A stretch of DNA of 64,000 nucleotides from Dillenia suffruticosa (Eukaryota > Streptophyta > Magnoliopsida > Dilleniales > Dilleniaceae): NCBI GenBank assembly GCA_033439265.1, contig JAVTVX010000005.1:816001-880000 (forward strand). Reading direction: 5' to 3'. The notes under the pieces were generated by a model that saw only the letters and a list, made by a program, of their open reading frames with translations, had not been told where the DNA came from and did no database searches. Of this stretch, positions 11,100-23,535 are shown one piece after another. Positions within the stretch are counted from its first letter, which is position 1, and every line of letters begins with the position of its first letter. Made by a program: the position numbers and the translations under genes.

Positions 11100-11815
11100 C
11101 AAAAATATCAACTATCTCTTTACTCAATGATAAAGCAAAAAATAAAAAATAAATAAATAAATAAACAAAATCTCATAAATTGGAGTTCCTAGTTCAGTTA
11201 ATGAAAATTTTAAGTTAAAAATAAGAAATCCTAGAGGAAAAATTTATCAGAATTAGAGTTATGAGAGTCTATCCGCAAAGAGTCATTATATTTTGTGATT
11301 GAAATATGTTTTTTTTTTTTTTTAAAAAAAAAAAACCATGTAAATGTTATGTTTGTGTCAAATTCGCAATAAGTAGGTGGGATTGCTAATTTTGCTCAGA
11401 AAATTGAACATTTCAAGACTGGATCAGCAACCAAAAAGGAGGAGGGTGAGGTCAATTCAAACACCTTCACATCCAAAGCAACTCGTGCAAATTAAAGTCC
11501 AAGCAGAAGGAGCAAAGGCAAGTAAACATCTCAAATGCTTGTGGGTTTCAAATACCTCTTAATTAATTAAGATATTAAATTCGAATTTTAAAAATAAAAA
11601 AATAAATACTTAAAAAAACAATCCATTAATTATATTTCACAACTATTCAAACTAAATTAATCGATTTCTAAACCTTCTACTCGTGCAAAACAATTCACCG
11701 TGGTATATGAGCTTTTATCTCAATCGGCAATTAATAGATAAGTGGCATGTTCGTTGAGATGATAAATTGATTGCCCATATAAAATAACCTATATAATTAA
11801 CCATACTGTTGACAC
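11100..11815. other. AT-rich intergenic DNA
   Basis: Contains A/T runs, an AAATAAATAAATAAAC stretch and a possible fragment of the long SINE family around 11555-11605 (GATATTAAATTCGAATTTTA). The 61-codon frame at 11377-11562 has no recognisable similarity and is not called. Confidence 0.4.
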
Positions 11816-12300
11816 TATTTTTCAAGAATGATGTGGCATGCCGACGTGTTATTGACTCGAACCAGCAACATGACGTGGACAATCGCATGTTGACCTATTC
11901 GGTTGACAAATTATCCCGATCTGATTCATCTCTAAATTGTACCCATTCGGCTGGACTAGGTAAGTATTCGGTGTTGATCGAATAGGTTCCGGACATGGGT
12001 ATACTCGGGCCGTTTTGACAGTGGCAAATCCTCAAGGAAAGACCACCAACTGTCCGTCACCCAGCCGAAACCCACATGGCTGAATGGTGACAAAGTTGTG
12101 ATTCAAAGACACCACCATCCCTATTGCTGCATGGCTTCATTCATTTGAGATGAAATCAGCACAAGTGTCAGAGATATTACTAATAATATGTTGGTTTGGC
12201 TAGTGTTCCAGATGGTTCTCCCGCTGAAGACGCAAGTGCCGGGAGAAAGATGTTGATTCAGACAATCTCCTGCTTACAAGTGCACAGTTATGGATTAAAT
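11810..12300. other. Island of higher GC in AT-rich DNA, possible decayed LTR-type repeat
   Basis: The composition is clearly richer in G and C than its flanks, and it begins with TGTTGACACTATTTTTCA followed by GATGTGGCATGCCGACGTG, a style seen in some plant LTRs. No partner LTR, primer-binding site or coding trace is visible in the window, so the assignment is weak. If it is a solo LTR it is an old fossil. Confidence 0.25.
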
Positions 12301-12978
12301 GGGTTGAACGTGATTAATGAATGGATTATCACACATTCACGTATTGTTTTCTTTTAAAAGTATATGTATTCATACTTTTAAAAATATAGAAAAATTATTA
12401 ACACATTTTAAATTACAAATTTTTATTTTCTTCATTAGTAGTTATAATTAGATAACAGGAATTGGATTAGACTAGACACATACAACATAAATAACGCAAT
12501 ATCTAAAATCTGAAAAATATTACATTAAATAATTTTTTTTCTCATCATAAATACTACTAATCTCATTATGTGAACTGAAGTGAGAAAATTCCCTTTCTTT
12601 GGGACTAATAAAGATCAAACGGTAATTAAGATATACAATTAGGTGCACTCCACAAAATCCTGTAGAATTTATTTATAAATTCTATCTTATTTTACTAATT
12701 TAAAAATCTTTTTTGGGTAAAATTAGAAATAAATGATCCTTTTTTTTTTTGGTTCAGTAACATGGGATGGTTTAGTTTGAGTCGAAATTTAAAAAGCTGT
12801 TAGTACCAAAAAAAATAAAAAATAAAAAATAAAAAGCTGCGGCCCAACTTCATGGGTTCAATCCAACTCAATTTTGTGCTTCAACTCTCATCTGGTTTGG
12901 GGTTTTTTATTGGGCGCTAGCATATGGGCTCGCTTCCCTTGCTTCTCTCTGTTTTTTCATTTTTTGGTAAAGCCCTTG

Positions 12979-12979
<1 letters not shown>

Positions 12980-13036
<57 letters not shown>
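12980..13036. repeat. (TC)n microsatellite, about 28 units
   Basis: About 56 bases of uninterrupted TC, long enough to be highly polymorphic. The flank CCTTGCTTCTCTCT occurs twice (about 12936 and 12974), which suggests slippage or a small duplication beside the tract. Confidence 0.95.
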
Positions 13037-13039
<3 letters not shown>

Positions 13040-13269
13040 CTGTCACTGATCATAAATCGTCCTGAATTATACCATGTAAGATATTAAAAAATAATCAAAA
13101 CATACTGACCATTGGCTTCTTTTTTTTTTAAAAAAAAATGAATGTATAAAGAAAAGTAAACAATTATTTTACTTAAATTTATATAAACTTTTTACAACAC
13201 TAAAATTACTTAAAAACCCACTTACCAATCATATAAGTAATGTATTGATGTCTTGTAACTCTGGTGATA

Positions 13270-13365
13270 GAATATTAAAATTGTTAGGAGAGTCCGTCTC
13301 TGAATTAAATATCATAATATTCAAATTAGATTAATTAGGTAATTCGGATACCGATAAACAAGTAC
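13270..13365 (+). mobile_element. Partial SINE copy of the long tRNA-like family
   Basis: Body similarity only: GGAGAGTCCGTCTCTGAATT, then ATATTCAAATTAGATTAATT and TAATTCGGATACCGATAAAC, matching the 3' half of the family (AGTCAATCCCTAAAATGAAT .. GATTAGTCAGAT .. TCCGGATATC). The head is degenerate. Confidence 0.5.
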
Positions 13366-13789
13366 TAAAAAGTTAAGCAAATACCGTTGAAATAAGCTAA
13401 ATTTTGGATTACATTCTTGAGACATTTATCCAAATTCAGGTTTTGAAATTAAATTAATGATATCAACATAAAATTTTTATTAAGGTTCTGAGGGATGTGA
13501 GAATAGGGCAGAAAAAGTGCATTGAATAGGGTCTCAGTCAAAATTCATACCCAAAACAATTATAGCTCAGATGGCCATCGGAATGGTTTCAAAATTTTGC
13601 TAGATTCCAGTCTTGCCGCTATGCGGCCGAGCAATAAATAAATAAAGAGGTCGAATTTGAATGGAATAATTTGTAATTTTCTTTCTTTTGAAACTTTAAT
13701 GGGATCAAATAAGAGTAATTTCAGGGATGAATGTTCACGAATAAAACGGTCCATCGTATACGATAAACATACCGTAAATCATTACCTTT

Positions 13790-13887
13790 AAAATAGATTT
13801 GAGAGAATCAATATCTAAAATGAATCATATAATATTTGAGTTGAATTAATCAGATAAAATTTAAATATCGTAAAAATAAAAAAATTT
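13790..13887 (+). mobile_element. Partial SINE copy of the long tRNA-like family
   Basis: GAGAGAATCAATATCTAAAA, TGAATCATATAATATTTGAG and TTGAATTAATCAGATAAAAT follow the family body in the right order. The copy ends in an A-rich tail and its head is missing. Confidence 0.55.
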
Positions 13888-14732
13888 ATCCAATATATCA
13901 AATCCCACGACTCATAAGGGTTCCTCTTTCTTTATTAGGCAATTCCTTCTTTTGCAAACATGTGAAAAGGAAAAAATGAAAAAAAAAAAAAAAAGGATTA
14001 AAACTTTTCTCTCACACCCAAAATAAATCTACAGAAAGCTAGCTGCCATGACAACTTATACCTAATAATTTCATTAATTTCCCCTTAATGAATGTTCCTT
14101 TCATTTTCTCCTTGAACAACTCATCTATTTAATTAAGTAGGAGTATCGTACCAATTAAGCGAATTGAGCACTATAGCATGAATTAGGTAAGAAATTTATT
14201 GGATTTATATACAAAATATTTGATTAATCTGATAATTTAAATTTAAAATATATAAAAAAGGCGAAATATAATAAATCTAAATCCAAATCTCATTATTTTT
14301 ACCTCCTCTTTCTGTTCTACATTTGACAATTACAAAAGGTCAAGATAAAGATACCCTGGAAATCTTATAGGTCCACATACAAGGGTATTGAGAAGTAGAG
14401 AAGAATGAGCGCTGTTGATGGAGACCGGAGATAATTCAATTGGAGACAAGAATGAAGATGATAAAGGGATTTTGGCATTACAATTCAGGCCTGGGTCAAA
14501 ACCTCCAGGTTTCGAGACGTGGCAATTTAGTGAATCCTATGTACAATTCAAAATTTCTGGTGTGTCCATATAGGATGCTATGTCACTACTCCGATGGATA
14601 AAGTAGTCAAGACTGATTTAATGATGATAGGAGCCAAATTGGACGAGCTATTTGAAAACTATAGGGTTTCGATCCAACTTTTTTAGTTTTGCTGATCGAA
14701 TACTTTATCCTATTAATCAAAATTTAAAAATT

Positions 14733-14834
14733 TTTGAGTTCTGAGAATAAAAAAAAAAAAAAATCAACTCCTTAATGAATTTCATAATATTTAAATTAGA
14801 TTAATTGAATAAATCCGGATGTCTAAAAAAAAGT
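14733..14834 (+). mobile_element. Partial SINE copy of the long tRNA-like family
   Basis: It runs from GAGTTCTGAGAATAAAA through TCAACTCCTTAATGAATTTC and ATTAGATTAATTGAATAAAT to CCGGATGTCTAAAAAAAA. It keeps the family order from the end of the B box to the poly-A tail. Confidence 0.6.
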
Positions 14835-14961
14835 ATAGGGTTTAGGGTTTACATGTTTTACATGCGGTCAAATGTTGTAAAATTTGAGAGCTCCTTAACA
14901 TGTTGTCAAATTTTATTTACATTCTTGAGGCCAACAACGTTGTGCATGCTTTACTTGTAAC

Positions 14962-15076
14962 GTGAAATAGATTATTTATTTTATTGTATAAAAATTTAAA
15001 TTTAAGATTATCAAATTGAAAAAAAGGATTTTGTATCACTAGACTGCTTTTTTAGGGACAATGTGAAATAGATTAT
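14962..15076 (-). mobile_element. Very short tRNA-like SINE (about 87 bp) with a perfect 14-bp target-site duplication
   Basis: GTGAAATAGATTAT occurs at 14962-14975 and again at 15063-15076, bracketing an 87-bp insert. On the minus strand the insert starts with CCCTAAAAAAGCAGTCTAGT followed by GATACAAAATCC (A-box-like), runs through AATTTGATAATCTTAAATTT and ends A-rich. It aligns along its length with the insert at 30445-30537. The two independent perfect duplications support a retroposed short element. Confidence 0.7.
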
Positions 15077-15079
15077 GAT

Positions 15080-16200
15080 ACACAATTGTATTATGACTAT
15101 TGAGACCTCGAAATTTCATGAGATTTATAAACTTTTATAATGTTGTAAAATTACAAATTGTATAAATAAAATTAATTTTTGATAGATTTGATATGACTCA
15201 TTTAAATAGTATAAAGATAAATAATATTATGTCTAAACTAAAAAGATTTTCGTCAATATCGTGTCTAATACACTTAAACACCATGAAAAAAAATGCCCAA
15301 TTTAAACTTGTTTATACATGATACATGCTTGTGTTTGAAGTTTTAGGGTTTTGTTACACAATGGTAAGACTTGCTTAATTTATATTGTGTGTTGTTGCAT
15401 TGTTATTATTATGATAGATTCATATATATATATATATATATATATATCTTGATTTTAATTAAATTAAATTGATTAATCTCGCTACTAAAAGTCGTTAAAT
15501 ATAAGTGTCAATGAACTATAAAGAATAGTTTATTTATATATAATATGCTTAATTTAGATATATTATTATCGTATGATATACCGTACTTAATAAATATATC
15601 GGCCATACAAATTTAATATTTATAATATGATCAATAAATGAGTCGTGTTTTAATCATATTTAATACGAAAAGAAGAGTTTCTTTGGAATATCTTTTCGAA
15701 TCCAAAAGTAAATATGTTGTTTCGCAAAAAGAAAAGGAAAATTCGGAAATGGTGCCGAAATGCAATTTCCCAGAAGCAATTTTCACCACATTTTGGTGAG
15801 GCATATACGTGACGCCTTCTGCAAACACGAGCTATTTAATTGGATTGTTTTTGAAATATTATGCATGACGTAATAATATGCGTACAGAAAAATAATAGTT
15901 GAATTTTTTACCATTTATAAAAAATATAATTAAATTTAAGTATATGAATTAATTAATTAAAAAATTTTAAAACAAAAAATGAAAAAGAAATATTAGTGGA
16001 CGGTGTGAAAATATGAAGTGGGTTTTTATTAATAAGTAAAAAGATAGGAATAAATGTTGCTAGAAAAGAAAATAATGTCTGTAATTGTATAGAATAGAAA
16101 TTGTTGTTAGTTAATTAATAAACTAATTATAGAAGTTTATATCATTTAATTAAACTAATTGTGTTTCCTATTTTCTTTTTTTTTTTTTAACGTAAACCTG
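15080..16200. other. AT-rich intergenic DNA
   Basis: No gene is visible. The stretch holds an (AT)n microsatellite at 15421-15447 and A/T-rich unique sequence. The 65-codon frame on the minus strand near 15631-15828 shows no recognisable features. Confidence 0.5.
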
Positions 16201-16259
16201 AAATTTTAAATTCGGTACATGAAGGACTGAAACCTCGAGGTTGGGGATTTAAACGACGC

Positions 16260-16730
16260 ACAGGTGCAATGAGAGAGAGAGAGAGGGGGGGGGAGAGAGA
16301 TGACGTGTGTGGGGGTGGAAATATCACAAATTTACGTGGACGGTGAGGAAAAATGGGAGGGGGTGGAGAGAGAGAGAGAGAGAGAGATCACTTTCAAATT
16401 CAACGATTGGGGATTGCATATTATTATTGCCAGGGAAAAAGAGAGCTTGTCGTTTGCCAAGGCACGGGGCGCTTCGAGGATAGTTCAGTACTTTCAGTAT
16501 AAGAATGAGGCCAAAATGGACATTTTGGATCCGCAGACCCTTGATAAAAATCAGGATTAAGGAATGAGAAGAAATTAAAAAAGATGGTTTGTAGGGTAGG
16601 TATAGGATAGGACAACTCTGTAGACAAAAACACCCTCCGCTCCCCTCCCCACCCCATTCCATTTTCTCTCTCTTCAAGGAGTGAGAGATTAGATAGAGAT
16701 ATATACACACGCATATTCACACACTGAGAG

Positions 16731-16765
<35 letters not shown>

Positions 16766-17060
16766 GGGTGAATCGTGCTGTTAAATTGTACAAACTAGCT
16801 TTTTGGTGGAGAGAACCTGATGCCTCTCTCTCTCTCTCCTCTCTCTACTCCCTTTATGATGGATGAGTGGGTGGTGCTCCTTTCTTCACTGTACACATCT
16901 CTCTCTTTCTTCTCTCCTCTGGACTTCTCTTCCTTCTACTACTATCCTATGTAATTGTATGCGTTTTCTCTTCTGCTCCTAAAGGAGGTTTGTTTTATTT
17001 TCTGCTTTTGTTCCCCTCCTCTTCCATCAGGGCTTCGTTCAAGTGGCTTACTTGATTCCT
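16260..17060 (+). promoter_or_regulatory. Promoter and leader region of the HAP8-like gene, dense GA/CT tracts
   Basis: GA runs lie at about 16270-16286, 16365-16388 and 16730-16762, and CT runs at about 16825-16850 and 16901-16920. Such purine/pyrimidine tracts are common around plant transcription starts and are bound by BPC-type proteins. No firm TATA box was chosen. The exact start and the donor of the leader intron cannot be placed by eye. Confidence 0.4.
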
Positions 17061-17791
17061 GAGTTTTTATTTTTTATTTTTTTATTTTTAATTTTTAAAA
17101 CTGGGCCTGAGTTATATTTTTTTGGGGTTTGTGTGATTTGATGTGCTTTTTTAGAGCTTCATCTAATAGTTGATTCATCTTCTTTTTGAAAGGAAAAAAA
17201 ATAAAAAATAAAAAGATTGAACATATGTAGAAGGTCGAGGTTTGAACAATACTCATGATTTGTCAAGTTCGCCTCCTCCTCCTCCTTCTTCCTCTTCATG
17301 CTTTAGCCTTTTTGACCTTTGATTTCATGCTTTCACTTTGATTTTCAGTCTTCTGCTGTCATCTACTGTTCATCTCACATGAGATTTGGGTTTTTTCTTT
17401 TTTATTTCCCGCAAACACGGTCTCCCTCAAGTGGGTTTCTTCTGATTTCTGCCGATCGAGTTTTGATTCGCTGATTTTGAAAATAGACAGTGGTGTTTTA
17501 AGGCGTGACGCTTAGCTAGATATGTATGTACGTGGGATGTGATATTACCTTTTCTCAATTTTTCTTTGGTGGGGCTTGTTTTCCACATAAAATAACAACT
17601 TTCAATCCTGGCTTGTGGGTTTAATTCTTTACCCATTTTTGTGCTTTGCTTCATCGATTGGGTACTTGATTCAAGTTTTTCACTCTTTCCAATCACATAA
17701 AATAACGTTTCTAGACATTTCCAGTATCTTCTTTTGTCGCTTCCCATCTTCAAAATCATTATCTGAGTTTCTTCACCTTTGAATTTTGCAG

Positions 17792-18075
17792 GCTAAATGG
17801 ATCAAGATAAGAGTCGATTCTCAAGTGGGGTTGTTTGATTATTGCCTCCTTTAGCTTCACTTGCTATATTTGCCGTGGTGTTGGTGGTGGGTTCTGGAGA
17901 TTGTGTTTGTGGGGTTTGGCTTTTTTTATGTTATGCTGAAGACTAAGTTAAAGATTAGATTCTTGAGTTGTATAATTAGATTTAGAGTTGTGGTGATAAT
18001 AGTGCCAATAGTGTTAACAAGAAGGCTTGTGACTGTTGTGAGAACAGCACAAGAAAGGAGAAGTTTGAGCTTCAG
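17792..18075 (+). other. 5' UTR exon of the HAP8-like gene with upstream open reading frames
   Basis: A pyrimidine-rich acceptor (GAATTTTGCAG) ends at 17791, so an untranslated exon probably begins at 17792. It holds a 13-codon uORF at 17797-17838 (MDQDKSRFSSGVV), a three-codon one at about 17928, and a 70-codon one starting at ATG 17933. The last is out of frame with the main ATG at 18076 and overlaps it, ending at 18145. The 17933 ATG has G at -3; the main ATG has C at -3 and T at +4, a weak context. This predicts translational restraint unless leader splicing removes the uORFs. Confidence 0.5.
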
Positions 18076-21000
18076 ATGTTATCCGTTGAAAACAATCCAC
18101 CAGATCCACCATGTACTCGAGACGTTTCTTCCTCAGAAATACTAATTACTGATGAAAGGGCTTCTTCTGACAAGCTTGCCTTGCCTTTGCAAGAGGTTGA
18201 TCTATTGTTCCCCAAGTTCTCTATAAGGTAAGTCTTATTTAATTTCCTTTTCTTTAATCTCTCTCCCTCCCTGGTGATTCAAATTGATATTCTAATCTTC
18301 TTTCCTTACACGGATCTTAAGTTTCCACTCATATAACATCTTCCTGTTTGAAGTCAGATCCACAGCTATTTGCTTGGTTTTGTGAGATAGGTGTTCTTCG
18401 TTGCTCTTGGATTTTGAGTATGGGGCCTTTTCTCCAACCAAATTTTGATCGGACTCCATTATTTTTGTCTCTATTTTGGTCTGCCATGGGTTTTGATTGG
18501 CTATCGAGATGGGTTTGTTTCTCGATGACTTGTCCTTGGGTATTGACCAAGATGAGTTTTGCTGAAGGCCGGCTGGGCACATCCGTTTATGATTGATGTC
18601 TTTGTTGGTCGGACTTCGATCATTTGCAAACTTAGGCGCTAGTTTGATATTTCTTGTTAACCCCAGAAACATTAAGTGGGTTCTCTGCTGTTAAGTTCTT
18701 TTTGTCCTACTTTCATGTCCAAATCTTTCCTTTTTTCCTTCCGCTAAACATGAAATATTGGGGTCTTTTGGTTTTCATAGATTCAGTTTCGTTGTTTATA
18801 GGTTTTTTCTTTAAGAGTTTGGGCTTTTGTCCAAAAGATATCTAGGTGAGATGTGGAGGGTGTTAGAATAGGTTGAGCTTTTGAGATTTGATGTATTTGA
18901 TCTAAGTCACGAACAAAATAAAATAGAAAGGTCCACAAACGCATAACAACAGTGATAATTTGTACTGCAGAGATTATGTTTTTACTGCCCGGAGTAACGA
19001 TATCAAGAGGAATTGGCCTTTCTCTCTGAAAAGTTTGGAGCTTTGCTTGAAGCATGGTGTGAAGGATGTGCTGCCACCTTTCCAGACAATTCAATCAGTA
19101 AGAAACCAGTCCTTTGACAAATGTTTGCTGGATGATAATCTTCTTCAGAAGGAAAATATCACTACGGATGGCAAGGATTACACTGGTCCTACTAATCAGT
19201 TATCACTTGCATCTTCTGATGAGGTTGGCTTGAATGAGACACCAGTGGGAGGTTGCACAGACCCAAGTTTGAGCATTCCTAAAGAAGAGGACTCGAGATC
19301 TGAGGAGCCTAACTTTTCTCAATCTGAGAGCCAACCGGTTCTGGATAATCAGCCTAAGAGCTCGAGAAAACTTACTGATTCTTTGTTGGAACCTCAAGAA
19401 GGTACTAAAGTGGCTTGTGTGGTTGAACTTCAAAAGACTGAAAGCACAAGCCAGTTTTCAGGCGAGAAGTGCAGATTGATTGTGAAATTTGGGAGTAGCT
19501 CTGATCCTGCAGTGGCAGGAGATACCACGACTACTTGTGCCGCCTTACCAGAGCCAATGGCTTCAAATGTTTGCCCTGTTTGTAAGACATTCTCATCATC
19601 TTCAAACACGACCTTGAATGCTCACATTGATCAATGTCTTTCTGCTGAATCAACACCTAAATGGGGAGCAAACTCAAAGCTGATCAGACACAGAATAAAG
19701 CCGAGAAAAACAAGATTGATGGTGGATATTTGTGCTACGGCTCCACGGTGCACACTGGAAGAGCTTGACAGAAGAAATGGTAGAAATTGGGCCACGAGTT
19801 CAAGCTTGACTGCCCAAGATTCTGAAGTGCACACTCAAGCTAAAAAGCAGAAGGTGTCACCAGTTCATGTTGAGGATACCGGTGGTGAAGGCGCTGTGTA
19901 CTTTGATGCTGATGGCACAAAGGTTCGGATTTTATCAAAATTTAATGATGCTCCTTCTGTATCAAGAGTTCCAGAGCTTGCCCGACAAGGAAAGCATATG
20001 AAAGATGGAAAAAGAAATAAATATTTGTCAAAACACATGAAAAAGCGGCATCGAACAAAAAATAAGAAGTATCTGAAGCTTTCGCCTCATGCAAGGACAT
20101 TATCTTCTAAAGATGTTAATCCTGAGGTAAATCATCACTCGTGTTTTTCTGACTGTTAAGTTACCTTAATTACTCGTCATTTTTGGTTTTAGTTACATTG
20201 AGATTTTCTTTGGGGTGCTCTTCTGCAAAAGAACCTTTAGTACAACATTATTTAACGTTTTAGTTTGCTCTTTTAGCCATTACATTACTTGAACATGCCT
20301 TACTTCGTGGTAAAAAAAACATATATATGAGCTTTGGAATGGCTGTATTTCATTACGTAGTTCTTCAAATCAATGCATGCTCTAGTTGTGCTGCTTTCAT
20401 TATATTCCATAGCAAAGTCAATGCCTGGACACCACACTTTCTTTGCTATGTCCTGCAGTCACAACATTCCCAGTATTTACATAGCATTTGGTTGTAAATT
20501 TGTAGTATGTAATGGCAGTCATGCACTTCTTAATTGCTGTCAAACAGATGCATGGGGATCAAGAACAAAACAATGGGATTGCAAAAAGTCACAGTGAGGA
20601 GCATCTGTTTCAGGTTCGCAAGGCTCAAGATCAAGTCAAACTGAGTGATTCTGGGAATTTAAGACCGTGGGTATGCTCCAAAAGAACTGGTCCCTTGAAG
20701 AAGAGTAGAAGACGGCATCAACTTGCTGGATATGACCTCCATGCAACTAGGAACATCTTGACAGGAAGTGATCAATCTTGTTTGAATGACCCTCCTGTGG
20801 AAAGAAATGTTTGTGGATCTCCATTGTCATCTGAGAACCTAACTGCTTCTCCTGAAAGCATACAAATGCAGGATCTGTCATTTGAAGTTTGTGCCGTGGA
20901 AAAAATGGAGTCTTCACCTAGAGCAAAGAAATCACATTCTCCTTTGTTTGGAGCCCAATATAGTGACACTGCAAAAAGGTCTATCAAACCCACACAAAAA

Positions 21001-23535
21001 AATATGAATCAGATAAGCAAAAGCAGCAGTAGCTTGTATGATGACCTTGTGCCAAAACCTCCAAAACATATCAGAAATAATGATGCTTCTTTGAGAAAAG
21101 AGATGGTTGTGGAGACTTGTGAAGATTCAGTTGGTACATGTGATAATTTTCCAGATGCCAGCATTAGAGTGCCCCGGGTTTCTCAGGTTTCTTCATCTAT
21201 TGGCACAAGATCTGCCTCTCTGAGGAAGAATATTTTGCCACTTAACCCTTCCATGCATCAATCCAAATTCAATGTTTTTAAGAAAGTCTCCACTGGGAAG
21301 TCTCAGGCACATTTCAAAGCCAAGGGTAGAAAGATGGTTGTATTGCCTTCTGAATCAGATGAAGGGGATGATGTAACATCGGATCATAACTTAGATCAGC
21401 TTGGCAGCTCTAATTCAAGGAAGGCAGGCCCCAAGGTAGATAAAGCAGGAAACCTTTTAAGCTATGAAACCTTGGAACACAGTCAAGGAAAAGGATTGCT
21501 GAAAACTAGTGTAGAATCATCAACTTTTAGTAGAAAGCACTTGTTACCACTTGACTGTGACCAAGATTTAAGACAAAACATAAATGCCCTCAGCGATGAA
21601 TTTGTGGGTAAATTTGTCGGTGTACAGCCATCAACAGAAGGTCAGTTTATTGGGAAGGATAATGCGGATGGCTCCTCATCCCAGAGGCCTGAAGAGAATG
21701 AGTTTCAAAAGATCTGTAGTTCGCCCTATCATCAATCCAATTTACTGCAAACTGTGGAAGAATATGTGGGGCCATTATATGGTGCTGGAACACCGACCAG
21801 ATCAATGGAGACAAACTTCTGTAGTGATCAACAGATGTTTGCTGCAGGTAACAAGCATGGCATTGGCCGACAAGAGACTCATGTGGTTATGGAAACAGAT
21901 TGTAAACTCAACCAAGAAACCTTGTATTCTGAGGTTGATCCAATTCCTATTCCAGGACCGCCTGGGTCATTTCTGCCAAGCCCTAGGGACATGGGCTCTG
22001 AGGATCTCCATGGAAACTCATCACTAACAACAAGCAGGGTTCAATCATCTCAAGTTCAGCATGACTTGGTTGACAGAGATTCATCAGAGTCTCCTATTTC
22101 TACAACATCGACTATCTCAAACTCTGCACCGGAAGGATCTCCTCCCAAGTATTCACGGCAGGTCTTGTCTGTACCTCATGTGCTGAAAGATGATTCTAGC
22201 CCAGGCTTGTTCGATGCTGGCATGAAACCAACATTGTTGGATTCTAGCTCAGTTCCTCAAACATTGAATAAAGTTGCAGAAACTGTCTTAGGTGGAGATA
22301 ATGTGAGCGCTGATTTAATTTCTTCTGGGAAGGATCCTTTCAGTTTCAAAGACGATGGTCAGCCATGCTGTTGCTCACGTAGTATTCCCTGGAGTGTTGG
22401 TTTGAATTATCAACAATCTCTGTTGCTAAAGCGACCGATGTCTAGTGCAGTGATGCAACCAATAATGGGGAAGCAATCAAGTTGCAAAGAAATTGTGAGG
22501 GCTAGCAGTTCAAACAGTAGGCTGGAATATTCCGTTGGAAATTCTTCAAATGTAAGTTCTGAAGAAGGGTTTTTTCCTATGTCTAAAGTGTCGATGGGTT
22601 GCAGTCCTGTGAAGGTTTCAGTTGATAGTGCACCAAAGTTCGCAAGTCGTGGTGATTGTGATTCCAACAGCCTGTCTGCATCAAATCCTGTACTCAGGTT
22701 GATGGGGAAGAATTTAATGGTGGTTAATAAAGATGAAGATTTGCCTGTGCAATCCAAGGAGGGGCACATTTCCAATGGTCATCCAAGCTCGCAATACCAG
22801 ACATTTTCTGGTGTCACACCTGGAAAGCCTCAAAATCAGGATCTCCATTATTCTAGTCCTGTTGTCCCTCAAGGCAGTCCTATCTTGGAGCAGGTTCTTA
22901 GACGATGTTATAATGTGCCTAGCAATTTCAGTAGTGACATTAATGCTGTAAGACCACAGATGCCTTTAGTAGCACAAGCTGGTTGTTTTTCAACTGAGCA
23001 TGCAAGTGTTACTTCTGGATCTACCTCAGAAATGCATGGCTCCCAAGGCGAATACAATGTACTAACTCAGCAGAATAGACCAAAGAGCAGGTCGGATACT
23101 CCAGCAGAATATACTTTCCAGAGACGAACAACAAAATCTAATGTTGGAAGTAGTAAGGCAGGCTCCGCTCCTAATTCCTACAAAGAAATCATCATCATAG
23201 ATGATGCCCCTGAGAATGGAGCTGAGATGGCTGCTAATGTGAAGTATTCCAATGGGTTAAGCAGAAAACAAGTTTGTTCTGTTGGCTTGCCTAGCAACTA
23301 TCCAACATATACCAATCCTTTTCCTCGCTATCCAAGCCCTTCGCTTGGCAAATCCTCAGTGCTGCAGAATGTGAATTTCCGCCCCCCAAACTCAAGACAA
23401 ACAAATGCTAATCCTGTTAAGTGGGATTATACTTCAGAAGGTTCCAGTGTCATGCCGCAGAGTTCTTACATGATCCCATCACCCTCTACAAGTCATCCAA
23501 GGTCTGTAATCTACTTCTCATCAAGCTTGTCATAG
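18076..23535 (+). CDS. HAP8-like: Large HAPLESS 8-like protein with one UBZ4 (Rad18-type) zinc finger
   Basis: Three coding exons: 18076-18227 (donor AG|GTAAGT), 18971-20126 (acceptor TGCAG, donor GAG|GTAAAT) and 20548-23535 (acceptor AACAG). Phases agree (2, then 0) and give 1431 residues. The N-terminus has MLSVENNPPDPPCTRD, then FPKFSIRDYVFTARSNDIK and KHGVKDVLPPFQ, which I associate with the plant HAP8-like group; the name is from memory. At about residues 252-273 CPVC..AHIDQC fits the C-x2-C-x13-H-x3-C UBZ4 pattern, which binds ubiquitin in Rad18-like proteins. Basic stretches follow (KHMKKRHRTKNKK), then roughly 900 Ser/Pro-rich, probably disordered residues. EIIIIDDAPE near 23185-23214 looks like a SUMO-interaction motif. 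Residue content suggests a nuclear protein in ubiquitin/SUMO signalling; this is inference. The stop at 23533 was chosen because the frame runs through the possible donor near 23501. Confidence 0.82.

Noticed and set aside
12874-13065. Open frame rich in Ser-Leu repeats
   Set aside because: It is produced by translating the (TC)n microsatellite and has no coding character outside it.
13560-13645. TATAGCTCAGATGGCCATCG, considered as a tRNA gene
   Set aside because: The A-box-like part is fair, but the B box is poor and no cloverleaf can be drawn; at most it is a decayed tRNA-like element.
14836-14850. TATAGGGTTTAGGGTTT, two telomere-type repeats
   Set aside because: Two units are expected by chance or as a telo box in plant DNA; they are not evidence of an interstitial telomere or a nearby gene start.
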